9,310 nucleotides of DNA from Bacillota bacterium (lineage in GTDB: Bacteria; Bacillota; Bacilli; Calditerricolales; Calditerricolaceae): contig PKQU01000074.1 in the NCBI GenBank assembly GCA_017577925.1, forward strand, positions 1-9,310, given 5' to 3'. The notes below the pieces were generated by a model. It was not told where the DNA came from and made no database searches. It saw nothing but the letters and a program-made list of their open reading frames with translations. Below are positions 1 to 6,376 of the stretch, piece by piece (position 1 is the stretch's first letter; the number at the start of each line of letters is the position of its first letter). The translations under genes were made by a program, and so were the position numbers.

Positions 1-1468
1 GAATGAGACGCCACTCATCCTCCGTGGGCTTTCCCTTTTTGGCCAAGATGCTGCGCGGGATTTCCACCTTCCCGATATCATGAATCAACGCGCCATACAC
101 CAAAAGCCGCTGCTCCCGTTCATCCAGGCCCAGATACGTGCCAAACTGCAGGGCATACTGATACACGCGGCGACTGTGCTGGTAGGTGTACGGGTCCTTG
201 ACCTGAAACACCGAGATGAGGTTTTCGATCAAGGCTTTTACGGCGTCATCGGGCGTGATAAAAACACGGGCCAAGCAATCTTGGTAAATATGGACCTGGT
301 TTTTCCCCTGCTTTTTGGAATAGTAGAGGGCAATGTCCGCTTTTTTGATCAGGTCATAGCGGTCAAGGGTTTCCACCGTGACCGTGCTAATCCCGCCGGA
401 AAACGAGATGCATCCAAGGGGAAGCGCCTCAACACCGGGAAAGGGCGTGTCGTTGATCGCCTTGCGCATTGCCTGGGCCATTTGGTAAGCGGTTTCAACA
501 TCCGTCTGCGGCAAGATTACCGCGAATTCCTCTCCACCGTAACGAAAAACCATGTCCGTGGGCCGCACATGGGTGCGTAGCAATTCGGCAAACCGTTTCA
601 GATACTGGTCGCCCTTGGTGTGGCCAAAGAGGTCGTTGTACTTTTTGAAGTCATCAAGGTCAAGAAGCAGCAGGCAGAGCGGCTTCCCCGTCTCCTTTGC
701 CCGCTGCACCTCATCCTCCAGCCGCTCGTGGAAATAACCGTGATTGTATAATCCTGTTAAAGGATCAATGATGGCCTTGTTTTTTTGTTCTTGATAAAGG
801 GCGTAGTATTTGTTTAGGGAAACAGCGATTAGCATAATTGATGTTACAAATAAGAAAACTCCAATAGTACCGTGATAGTAAGTAATGGAAGATAACGTAA
901 TAGATGACATAAACATGACAATGTAAGTAACATAAGACTGATTTAACATTCTAATTATATTTTGTAAAAAAGGTTCATTAAACAATAATTTTATGTAAAA
1001 ACCCACGGATAAAGCATTTGTTATAAAATAAGTTAGAATAGCACAAAGATAAGCAATTGGTTTGCCGAAATGGGGTTCCCCAACTTTTCCCCCAAAAAAG
1101 AGAAAAGAATAATAACTGCTAATCAACATCAGCGTATAGGTATTAAAATTTATAAGCACTTTCCAATAGAATCTTTTTCTGTTAAATACTTGAACTACCG
1201 TTGAAATAATCAACACGCACAATGCCGAAAAAATGCCCAACACAAAAACACAAGCTAAATATACAGCCGAATCTAAAGAAAATAAAATGCTATTATCCTT
1301 GCTGTTGAGAGGTATCCGGATAGCCCAATAATCGAGAACCACAACAGCAGCACTAAAAACATAAATATAAACCCATACTTTCCAATTATCAGACCAATTA
1401 TCAGCAATAACTAAACAATCGATTAATAGAAGTATCGCTGATAAAATATATATGAAAAATTTCCTCAT
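1..1468 (-). CDS. Membrane-bound GGDEF/HD-GYP cyclic-di-GMP signalling protein (3' end outside window)
   Basis: An open frame reads from ATG at 1468 to the left edge without a stop (489 codons); the C-terminus is missing. Residues 1-218 are hydrophobic, with about seven probable membrane segments and no recognisable soluble sensor domain. The GGDEF domain follows: DPLTGLYN at 235-242, LLLDLDDFKKYND at 267-279, the active-site motif GGEEF at 311-315, and an RxxD product-inhibition site (RPTD, 302-305) five residues before it. An HD-GYP domain begins near 415, with H431 and HDIGK at 463-467; the GYP motif would lie off-window. By family knowledge such proteins make c-di-GMP and/or degrade it at the inner face of the membrane. 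The start is supported by GGTGAT four to five bases upstream. Bases about 780-1520 are AT-rich while 1-730 are GC-rich, so the gene is a compositional mosaic. Domain calls are secure; catalytic balance and signal are unknown. Confidence 0.9.
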   Translation of the reverse strand, partial: MRKFFIYILSAILLLIDCLVIADNWSDNWKVWVYIYVFSAAVVVLDYWAIRIPLNSKDNSILFSLDSAVYLACVFVLGIFSALCVLIISTVVQVFNRKRFYWKVLINFNTYTLMLISSYYSFLFFGGKVGEPHFGKPIAYLCAILTYFITNALSVGFYIKLLFNEPFLQNIIRMLNQSYVTYIVMFMSSITLSSITYYHGTIGVFLFVTSIMLIAVSLNKYYALYQEQKNKAIIDPLTGLYNHGYFHERLEDEVQRAKETGKPLCLLLLDLDDFKKYNDLFGHTKGDQYLKRFAELLRTHVRPTDMVFRYGGEEFAVILPQTDVETAYQMAQAMRKAINDTPFPGVEALPLGCISFSGGISTVTVETLDRYDLIKKADIALYYSKKQGKNQVHIYQDCLARVFITPDDAVKALIENLISVFQVKDPYTYQHSRRVYQYALQFGTYLGLDEREQRLLVYGALIHDIGKVEIPRSILAKKGKPTEDEWRLI

Positions 1469-1511
1469 AAAATCACCAACTTTTGCAAGGAAAATGGGGA
1501 TGGCGACTAAA

Positions 1512-1539
1512 AATATAATATAATCAGCCGATTTTCCAA
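1512..1539 (-). promoter_or_regulatory. Candidate sigma-A promoter for the GGDEF/HD-GYP gene
   Basis: On the minus strand TTGGAA (1534-1539) and TATATT (1512-1517) are separated by 16 bases. Transcription would start near 1505, giving a leader of about 37 bases before the ATG at 1468. The -35 element lies inside the last codons of the 31-residue micropeptide gene. The region is AT-rich, so a chance match is quite possible. Confidence 0.35.
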
Positions 1540-1619
1540 TAAGACGACAGTACCAATACCGCGCTCACCAGCGCTACAATGTTGAACATCAGGTACAAGG
1601 TTTTTTTGCGCATTTTCAT
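1524..1619 (-). CDS. 31-residue single-pass membrane micropeptide, unknown function
   Basis: The frame runs from ATG at 1619 to TGA at 1524-1526. The peptide begins MKMRKKTLYL, has a hydrophobic stretch (about residues 8-27, including FNIVALVSAVLVLSS) and ends SYWKIG. This is a basic head, one membrane span and a short tail. The ribosome binding site AAGGAGGG (1623-1630) is the strongest on this part of the strand. It lies 4 bases from the first ATG and 10 bases from an in-frame ATG at 1613, so residue 3 may be the true start. It sits between the DUF5317 gene (73 bases upstream) and the GGDEF/HD-GYP gene (55 bases downstream), all on one strand. I recognise no family. A regulator or anchor of the neighbouring membrane proteins is only a guess; it could also be a leader peptide. 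Confidence 0.6.
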   Translation of the reverse strand: MKMRKKTLYLMFNIVALVSAVLVLSSYWKIG

Positions 1620-1692
1620 TATCCCTCCTTCGACAGTACCATACAATTCCCTTCTTCTCTCTCTAAAATTGATGATGTTTCTTTAAGTAGCA

Positions 1693-2268
1693 TCACATCG
1701 CCATCCCCAAGTTTTTCTCGCCGGAAGGGCGCTTTTTTACGAGAAGCGCCTGGATCGCCATAAACGCGCCAATATTGATCAACACGTCACCAATGCTCAC
1801 AACCTGTTGCCGCGGGTACGGGGGCAGCAGGGGAATGATGTCGCCCAAGAAATTCAGGTGGGTCTCCTCGGTCATCAAGATGTGCTTGCCGTAGGGTCCC
1901 TGGGGCAGCGGATCGATATATGTCGGGCTGATCAGGCTAGCCGCTTCGGCAGATACCGGCATGTAACCACCGTTGGCCACCATTACCACAAAATTTAGCA
2001 ACCCGCCGAGCAGCATCACGTGCACGCCATGGATGTGCCGATTTTGGAAGAGAACAGAAAACATCACCACATAGGCAAGGAGAAACCACACGTGGCTCAT
2101 GCGAAAGACCGACGGAAGGTGATCCCGAAAGAGATAGAGCGCAAACTGCCCCACACACAGGACAATAAACACCCACGCCCAGCGGATGCGCACGTCGGCA
2201 AGACGTGAGAGTTTCCCCCCGCGCAATAGCGCCACGACAAGCCCTAACAAAACGCCATCAACCATCAT
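1693..2268 (-). CDS. DUF5317 family integral membrane protein
   Basis: The protein has 191 residues and about five membrane-spanning or membrane-embedded stretches (roughly 4-16, 29-47, 59-76, 82-99 and 157-177). I assign it to DUF5317, a family of unknown function, from overall pattern. The supporting features are the N-terminus MVDGVLLGLVVALLRGG, the central NGGYMPVS at 99-106, HLNFLGDIIPL at 137-147 and SIGDVLINIGAFM at 158-170. The loop at 107-136, between the conserved blocks, is likely extracytoplasmic. Two consecutive ATG codons begin the frame; the only upstream purine-rich stretch is GGGGA about 10 bases away, so initiation looks weak. A candidate promoter lies 46-74 bases upstream. 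The micropeptide and the GGDEF/HD-GYP gene follow on the same strand with short gaps and no obvious terminator, so cotranscription is possible. No enzymatic motif is visible. Confidence 0.75.
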   Translation of the reverse strand: MMVDGVLLGLVVALLRGGKLSRLADVRIRWAWVFIVLCVGQFALYLFRDHLPSVFRMSHVWFLLAYVVMFSVLFQNRHIHGVHVMLLGGLLNFVVMVANGGYMPVSAEAASLISPTYIDPLPQGPYGKHILMTEETHLNFLGDIIPLLPPYPRQQVVSIGDVLINIGAFMAIQALLVKKRPSGEKNLGMAM

Positions 2269-2313
2269 TGGAAAACCGTCCCCCTGCGGAAAAATTCTCC
2301 ACGCCCCGTCTAA

Positions 2314-2342
2314 ATCTTACGACACAATCCAAAATAAGACAA
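2314..2342 (-). promoter_or_regulatory. Candidate sigma-A promoter for the DUF5317 gene
   Basis: On the minus strand TTGTCT (2337-2342) and TAAGAT (2314-2319) are spaced by exactly 17 bases, each matching 4 of 6 consensus positions. Transcription would begin near 2307, about 40 bases before the start codon. It lies in the only AT-richer stretch of the 2269-2404 spacer. A perfect palindrome sits about 20 bases upstream of the -35. Confidence 0.4.
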
Positions 2343-2361
2343 GCCCCTCGGCACCATATAA

Positions 2362-2375
2362 CGTTGCCCGCAACG
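2362..2375. repeat. Perfect 14-base palindrome CGTTGCCCGCAACG
   Basis: Arms of six bases (CGTTGC and GCAACG) flank two C residues. It lies between the histidine kinase stop (2405) and the candidate DUF5317 promoter. The overlapping CCCGC-AAC-GCGGG (2367-2379) can form an alternative stem. No T-run follows on either strand, so it is a poor intrinsic terminator. It may be an operator or a transcript 3'-end stem; the sequence does not decide. Confidence 0.4.
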
Positions 2376-2404
2376 CGGGGGGCCGCACGGGGCAAAAGCG
2401 ACGA

Positions 2405-3676
2405 TCAGTCAGGCGACTGACCGACCGCAGGAAACCGAATCGAAAAGCATGTTCCCTTTCCCTTTTCGCTTCGCACATCAATACGCCCGTTCATCGACTG
2501 GACAATGCGGTAGGAAACGGTCAGTCCCAGACCGGTTCCGTTCTTTTTGGTTGAGAAAAACGGGGTGCCGATGCGTTTCAGCTCCTCTTCGGTCATCCCG
2601 TGACCGGTATCCTGGATGTCAATGAGAATCCATTGCTTCTCGCGCCGGGCGTGAACATTCAACGTACCGCCCCGCGGCATGGCCTCCACGGCATTTTTCA
2701 TCAGGTTCATCAAGACCTGATTCAGCTTTTCGCCGTCGCCGTAGACATAAAGCTCCGGCTCTGCTCTTACGGACATTTCCACGTTGTGCAAGCACGCATA
2801 GGGGGTGATCACATTGGCCACATACTGCACATTGGCGCCAACGTCCAAAACCGATTCCTGCGAAGGTTTCGGTTTGCAAAATGCGAGGTAATTGCCAATG
2901 ATGGATTCGGCCCGATCGAGCTCGTCCACAATGAACGACAGATAGGTCTGGCTGCGCTCATCGCGCGTTTGTTGCTTCAACAGTTGCAAGAAACCGCGCG
3001 CGACGGTGAGCGGATTGCGGATTTCGTGGGCGATGGACGCCGCCATCTCCGCCATCACGTTGAGCTTCTCGATGCGCTCGATTTCCATTTTCATTTTCAG
3101 GGACAACCGCAAGTTTTCAATCAAATGAACAAGGAGTCCCGTAACCGTTACGTGAACCACAACATATACGGCCACATGAGGGACCGCATCCACCGGCATG
3201 GCTCCCAACCACATAACATGCCATCCTTCGGCAAGGACAACGTACAGCATGTCGATCGCGACCACTGCCCCGATTCGCTGACGGTGCATATAGGTTTCCC
3301 ACCGTTTCCGCAACAACAGGGCAACGAGGAAAACCACACCGAACGGAACTGCCGAGTCCGCCCACGGTTCACCGCTCACCACGGTGCGAGTAAAAATGTA
3401 CCCCACCGCAATTAGCAAAGCGGTCCAGTGGTCCCCGTACAACAGGCACGCGATCGCCGGAATCGCGCTGAAATCATGATGAACACCGTGCGCCTGAAAA
3501 ATCGGAAAAGTTGTGCAGAGGATGAGGCTTCCAAACGCCAGCACCGTGACGAGTAAGTGGTTCGGGGCATTAAATTTCCCGTATTTTTCGGCCCAAACCG
3601 TCTGATAAACAAAAAGCGCAAACAAGATAATCAAAATATTTAACAACAAATTCCGTACGTCCGCCAACGTTCTCAC
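2405..3676 (-). CDS. Membrane sensor histidine kinase, KinB-like (5TM-5TMR type sensor)
   Basis: The 423-residue protein has a hydrophobic N-terminal half (about 9-185, roughly six spans). The block HGVHHDFSAIPAIACLLYG (63-81), with a later R97 and G102, resembles the 5TM-5TMR_LYT sensor of KinB and LytS. The HisKA phosphoacceptor is H217 in ASIAHEIRNPLT, followed by an HATPase: N box N324/N328, G1 DTGHGM 356-361, F box TPFFSTK 371-377, G2 GTGLGL 380-385. There is no PAS or HAMP domain. By family it autophosphorylates on H217 and passes phosphate to a response regulator. None is adjacent, so it is an orphan kinase, as sporulation phosphorelay kinases typically are. The annotated start is GTG at 3676 with a weak upstream site. 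A TTG at 3667 has AGGTGAG five bases before it and may be the real start. Target and ligand are inferred only by resemblance. Confidence 0.88.
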   Translation of the reverse strand: MRTLADVRNLLLNILIILFALFVYQTVWAEKYGKFNAPNHLLVTVLAFGSLILCTTFPIFQAHGVHHDFSAIPAIACLLYGDHWTALLIAVGYIFTRTVVSGEPWADSAVPFGVVFLVALLLRKRWETYMHRQRIGAVVAIDMLYVVLAEGWHVMWLGAMPVDAVPHVAVYVVVHVTVTGLLVHLIENLRLSLKMKMEIERIEKLNVMAEMAASIAHEIRNPLTVARGFLQLLKQQTRDERSQTYLSFIVDELDRAESIIGNYLAFCKPKPSQESVLDVGANVQYVANVITPYACLHNVEMSVRAEPELYVYGDGEKLNQVLMNLMKNAVEAMPRGGTLNVHARREKQWILIDIQDTGHGMTEEELKRIGTPFFSTKKNGTGLGLTVSYRIVQSMNGRIDVRSEKGKGTCFSIRFPAVGQSPD

Positions 3677-3756
3677 CTACGTCCATTTTAGCGCACACGC
3701 GGGAGTTGTGGAGGGTGCAATTTATTTCATCTTTACATGTCCATCCCCGACAAGAA

Positions 3757-3782
3757 GTCCCCACGCGCATCACCGTGGGGAC
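3757..3782 (-). terminator. Hairpin overlapping the rRNA methyltransferase stop codon, probable terminator
   Basis: GTCCCCACG (3757-3765) and CGTGGGGAC (3774-3782) form a perfect 9-base-pair stem with an 8-base loop. Reading on the minus strand the stem is followed by TTCTTGTC, a weak T-rich tail. The stop codon (3770-3772) is inside the loop, so translating ribosomes would interfere with folding. It separates the dehydrogenase/methyltransferase transcript from the kinase gene. The poor T-run limits confidence. Confidence 0.5.
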
Positions 3783-5227
3783 ACCGGAACAAGCAAGGTT
3801 ACCGTCTCTACATGGCTGGTGTGCGGAAACATGTCCACCGGCTGAATCCATTGAAGGCGAAACCCGCCATCGAGGAGGATTTTGCAGTTCTTGGCCAGCG
3901 TGGCCGGGTTGCACGAAACGTACACCAATCGGGTCGGACGAAGGGTCAGAAGCGTCGACAACAGCGCAACGTCCAGACCCGTTCGAGGAGGGTCGACCAC
4001 CACAACATCCGGCACAAAACCTTCCTGCACCCATTGCGGCAACAGGTCTTCGGCCCTGCCGACCGCAAACCGAACATTGGACAGCCCATTGACTTCCGCA
4101 TTGCGGCGCGCGTCATCGATCGCTTCGGGGATCACGTCCATGCCCCGCACCTCCCGCGCATGGGGGGCCAACCACAGCGCAATCGTCCCCACGCCGCAAT
4201 AGGCGTCCACCACGCGCTCCGTCCCCGTCAGGGCCGCCGCCTCGCGCACCACATTGTAGAGCTTGACCGTCTGCTCGGGATTGAGCTGAAAAAAGGCGCG
4301 CGGCGAAAGGGAAAACCGCACGGAACCGAGTCGCTCCTCGATGTGCGTTTTTCCCCAGAGGCAACGCGTCACCTCGCCGAAGATGAGCGGCGTTTTACCG
4401 GGGTTGATGTTTTGCATGATGCTGGTCACATAGGGCAGGCGGCCGCGCAACCGTTCCACGAGCGCGTCGGCACGCGGCAGGCGATCGGTGCGGGTGACGA
4501 AGGTGAGTTGTCCTTCCCCCGTCGCCATCCCCACACGGGCGACAAGGGTGCGCACTACACCGGTTCGGGTTCGCTCGTCGTACGGCGGAATGCCCAGCTC
4601 CTCCAAGGTTTGGCGCGCGGCGCGGATCATTTCGTTGACGCGGGGATGGGTTACCGGGCAGTCCTCCAGCGCGACCAGTCGATGCGAACCGGGCTCATAG
4701 AGCCCCACTTCCAGCCGCCCGTTTCGCCAAACGGCCTGGAGCTGCGCCTTGTTCCGGTACGCCCACGGGTTGTCCATGCCGATACAGTCACGGATCGGCG
4801 GATCGGTAAGCCCGGTGTAGCGGGCGAAGGCTTCGCGCACGATCTCTTTTTTGGCGGCAAGTTGGCCCGCGTACGAGAGGTGTTGAACCTGACAACCGCC
4901 GCACCGGTCGTAGACGGCACAGGACGGCATCACCCGATCGGGAGAGGGAGCATGTACGCTGATGAGTTGGGCGCGAGCAAAAGAGGGGTGGATCTCCGTC
5001 ACCCGCGCCCGTACAGTTTCGCCCGGCAAGGCTCCGTCGACAAACACCACTTGGCGCTTCACGTGGCCGACCCCTTCGCCGTTGATGCCCAAACGGCGAA
5101 TCGGCACCGTCACCACTTGTCCTCGTTTCAGGCAGATGCGCGTGGGCGAACTGTTTCTTTCCTTCGTCTCGCCTTGACCTTGCCGTCCCCGGGGCATTCC
5201 CGTTTCACGCTCCTTTTCCGACCCCAC
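3770..5227 (-). CDS. rlmCD: 23S rRNA (uracil-C5) methyltransferase, TrmA/RumA family
   Basis: The 485-residue protein has the full RumA layout. A TRAM-like RNA-binding domain spans about 33-92. Iron-sulphur cluster cysteines are C103, C109, C112 and C190. The Rossmann fold starts at VVDAYCGVGT (339-348), preceded by FFQLNPEQ (312-319). DPPRTGLD (412-419), the catalytic nucleophile C439 in YVSCNP and the base E474 in SHVETVTLL follow. It transfers methyl from S-adenosylmethionine to uracil C5 in 23S rRNA. In Gram-positives RlmCD modifies both U747 and U1939 (E. coli numbering); which site is used here cannot be read from sequence. The frame opens at GTG 5227, 7 bases after the dehydrogenase stop. 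An ATG at 5197 (residue 11) with AAAAGGAG about 12 bases upstream is an alternative, and the first 30 residues are low-complexity and polar. Translational coupling to the dehydrogenase is likely. Confidence 0.92.
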   Translation of the reverse strand: MGSEKERETGMPRGRQGQGETKERNSSPTRICLKRGQVVTVPIRRLGINGEGVGHVKRQVVFVDGALPGETVRARVTEIHPSFARAQLISVHAPSPDRVMPSCAVYDRCGGCQVQHLSYAGQLAAKKEIVREAFARYTGLTDPPIRDCIGMDNPWAYRNKAQLQAVWRNGRLEVGLYEPGSHRLVALEDCPVTHPRVNEMIRAARQTLEELGIPPYDERTRTGVVRTLVARVGMATGEGQLTFVTRTDRLPRADALVERLRGRLPYVTSIMQNINPGKTPLIFGEVTRCLWGKTHIEERLGSVRFSLSPRAFFQLNPEQTVKLYNVVREAAALTGTERVVDAYCGVGTIALWLAPHAREVRGMDVIPEAIDDARRNAEVNGLSNVRFAVGRAEDLLPQWVQEGFVPDVVVVDPPRTGLDVALLSTLLTLRPTRLVYVSCNPATLAKNCKILLDGGFRLQWIQPVDMFPHTSHVETVTLLVPVSPR

Positions 5228-5234
5228 CTCTTCG

Positions 5235-6152
5235 TTACCGGAACATGCCCTTCAGCACAAAGGCGACGTTGGCCGGCCGTTCGGCGAGGCGGCGCATGAA
5301 GTATCCGTACCAGTCCTTCCCGAAGGGCACATAAATGCGCACCTTGTACCCCTCGGCGGCCAACTGGCGCTGCAAATTCGTGCGGATCCCATACAAGAGC
5401 TGAAACTCAAAGCGCGAGCGCGGAATGGCGTGCTCCCGCTCCAACGCTTTCGTGTACTGGATGATGGCCTCGTCGTGGGTAGCCACCGCCGTGTAGTGAC
5501 CGCCAAGCAGGTGCAGCTTAATCAGCTTCTTGAAGTTCTCGTCAACATCCTTCTTGTCTGGATACGCCACCTCGGGCGGTTCCTTGTAGGCTCCCTTGAC
5601 CAGGCGCAAATTGGCGTCGTAGTGCTCGCCCAGGTCCCGCACGTCTTGCTCGCTTCGGTACAGATAGGCCTGGATGACGATTCCCACGTTGTCGTAGGTC
5701 TGACGCAGTTCCTTGTAGATGTCGATGGCCGGCTGGCAATGCGCGAAGTCTTCCATGTCAATGCGTACGAAGTTGCCGTACCGTCTGGCGGTGTCGAGGA
5801 TGCGCCGCATGTTGTCCTCGCACAACTGCCGGTCAATGTCGAGGCCGAGTTGGGTCAGCTTGACGGACAGATTGGCGTCGACACCGGAGCGATGAATGGC
5901 CTCCAGCGTCTCAACGCACACCTGGGCTGCTTCTTTTGCCTCCGCGGCGTCGTGGACAAACTCTCCCAAGTGGTCCAGGGTGGCCACCAGGCCGTTTTGG
6001 TTGAGTTCCCGCACCGCCTCGATGGCCTCCTCTATCGTTTCACCGGCGACAAAGCGGCGCGCGCCAAAGCGCAGCCCCCACCGCTTCGCCGCTCGGTTCA
6101 ACGTCCGGTTCTTGGACAGGAACAAAAACAGGTTACGCAGTAGGGTTTCCAT
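5235..6152 (-). CDS. putB: Proline dehydrogenase (monofunctional, FAD-dependent)
   Basis: This 305-residue protein matches the length of Bacillus/Thermus-type single-domain proline dehydrogenases. They oxidise L-proline to 1-pyrroline-5-carboxylate and pass electrons to quinone at the membrane. Conserved barrel motifs appear in order: SVKLTQLGLD (96-105), RIDMEDF (130-136), QAYLYRSEQD (161-170), LVKGAYKE (184-191), ATHD (224-227), FEFQLLYGIR (248-257) and YVPFG (274-278). The substrate-carboxylate pair R287/R288 lies in YGYFMRRLAERPAN (282-295). There is no signal peptide or DNA-binding domain, so it is not a PutA. AAAGGAG (6162-6168) sits 9 bases before the ATG. No pyrroline-5-carboxylate dehydrogenase is in the window, so the second step is encoded elsewhere. 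A sigma-54 promoter at 6201-6216 points at this gene, and a sigma-54 activator is divergently encoded. Confidence 0.95.
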   Translation of the reverse strand: METLLRNLFLFLSKNRTLNRAAKRWGLRFGARRFVAGETIEEAIEAVRELNQNGLVATLDHLGEFVHDAAEAKEAAQVCVETLEAIHRSGVDANLSVKLTQLGLDIDRQLCEDNMRRILDTARRYGNFVRIDMEDFAHCQPAIDIYKELRQTYDNVGIVIQAYLYRSEQDVRDLGEHYDANLRLVKGAYKEPPEVAYPDKKDVDENFKKLIKLHLLGGHYTAVATHDEAIIQYTKALEREHAIPRSRFEFQLLYGIRTNLQRQLAAEGYKVRIYVPFGKDWYGYFMRRLAERPANVAFVLKGMFR

Positions 6153-6200
6153 CGTCCCACGCTCCTTTCGCCAACGTTCGACATCTCCTTACGTACAAGG

Positions 6201-6216
6201 AGCAAATCGCATGCCA
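6201..6216 (-). promoter_or_regulatory. Sigma-54 (SigL) -24/-12 promoter for proline dehydrogenase
   Basis: On the minus strand the bases read TGGCAT-GCGAT-TTGCT. The consensus is TGGCAC-N5-TTGCW, and only the final C of the -24 block differs. The invariant GG and GC doublets are separated by exactly 10 bases, as required. Transcription would start near 6190, giving a leader of about 38 bases that contains the gene's ribosome binding site. The enhancer-binding activator of the same sigma class is encoded divergently next door, which strongly supports the call. Confidence 0.8.
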
Positions 6217-6302
6217 ATATCCCGTTGGCGGCAACTGCCCGTGCCGCGCGCAACGGCGCCATCGCCCCTTCCCCCTCCATGAAACCGGATTCGGGGCGGA
6301 TT

Positions 6303-6364
6303 TTCAACAGTGTTGTTCAACGTGTTTTCACCCTCTTGTATAATGGAGACACAATTGTTCAACG
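6303..6364. repeat. TTGTTCAACG repeats and TTCAAC palindromes: putative activator/operator sites
   Basis: TTGTTCAACG occurs at 6313-6322 and again at 6355-6364, 42 bases apart, i.e. four helical turns. The first copy is part of the palindrome GTTG-TT-CAAC (6312-6321), next to a second palindrome CAACA-G-TGTTG (6305-6315). TTCAAC therefore occurs three times (6303, 6316, 6358). The first cluster covers the -35 of the activator's promoter and lies about 100 bases upstream of the -24 element of the proline dehydrogenase promoter, a normal enhancer distance. Binding by the neighbouring activator is inferred. Confidence 0.55.
6316..6344 (+). promoter_or_regulatory. Sigma-A type promoter for the sigma-54 activator gene
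   Basis: A perfect -10 TATAAT (6339-6344) lies 17 bases after a weak -35 TTCAAC (6316-6321). Transcription would start near 6351, about 26-30 bases before the start codon. The -35 is embedded in a TTGTTCAACG repeat and the second copy covers about +5 to +14, an arrangement typical of autoregulation. Confidence 0.65.
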
Positions 6365-6376
6365 GGAAGGGGGAGG

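Noticed and set aside
80..580. 166-codon plus-strand frame in the left segment
   Set aside because: It is the antisense shadow of the GGDEF/HD-GYP coding region, which has intact GGEEF and HDIGK motifs.
1636..1690. Possible promoter immediately before the micropeptide (TATGGT)
   Set aside because: There is no acceptable -35 at 16-18 bases, and transcription would start inside the ribosome binding site.
3677..3756. Promoter for the histidine kinase
   Set aside because: TAAAAT near 3685 has no good -35 and would leave almost no leader. TTGTCG near 3750 pairs only with poor -10 candidates. Nothing is strong enough to call.
3737..5299. 520-codon open frame on the plus strand, opposite the rRNA methyltransferase
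   Set aside because: It is antisense to a gene with all catalytic motifs. Its product is arginine/histidine-rich with no domain, as expected of a mirror frame in GC-rich coding DNA.
6231..6246. Second sigma-54-like element CGGCAC...GTTGC on the minus strand
   Set aside because: The GG and GC doublets are 11 bases apart instead of 10, and the leading T is missing. The element at 6201-6216 fits far better.
6098..6307. 69-codon minus-strand frame over the proline dehydrogenase leader
   Set aside because: It contains the sigma-54 promoter and overlaps the dehydrogenase start. Its internal ATG directly abuts AAGGAG with no spacing.
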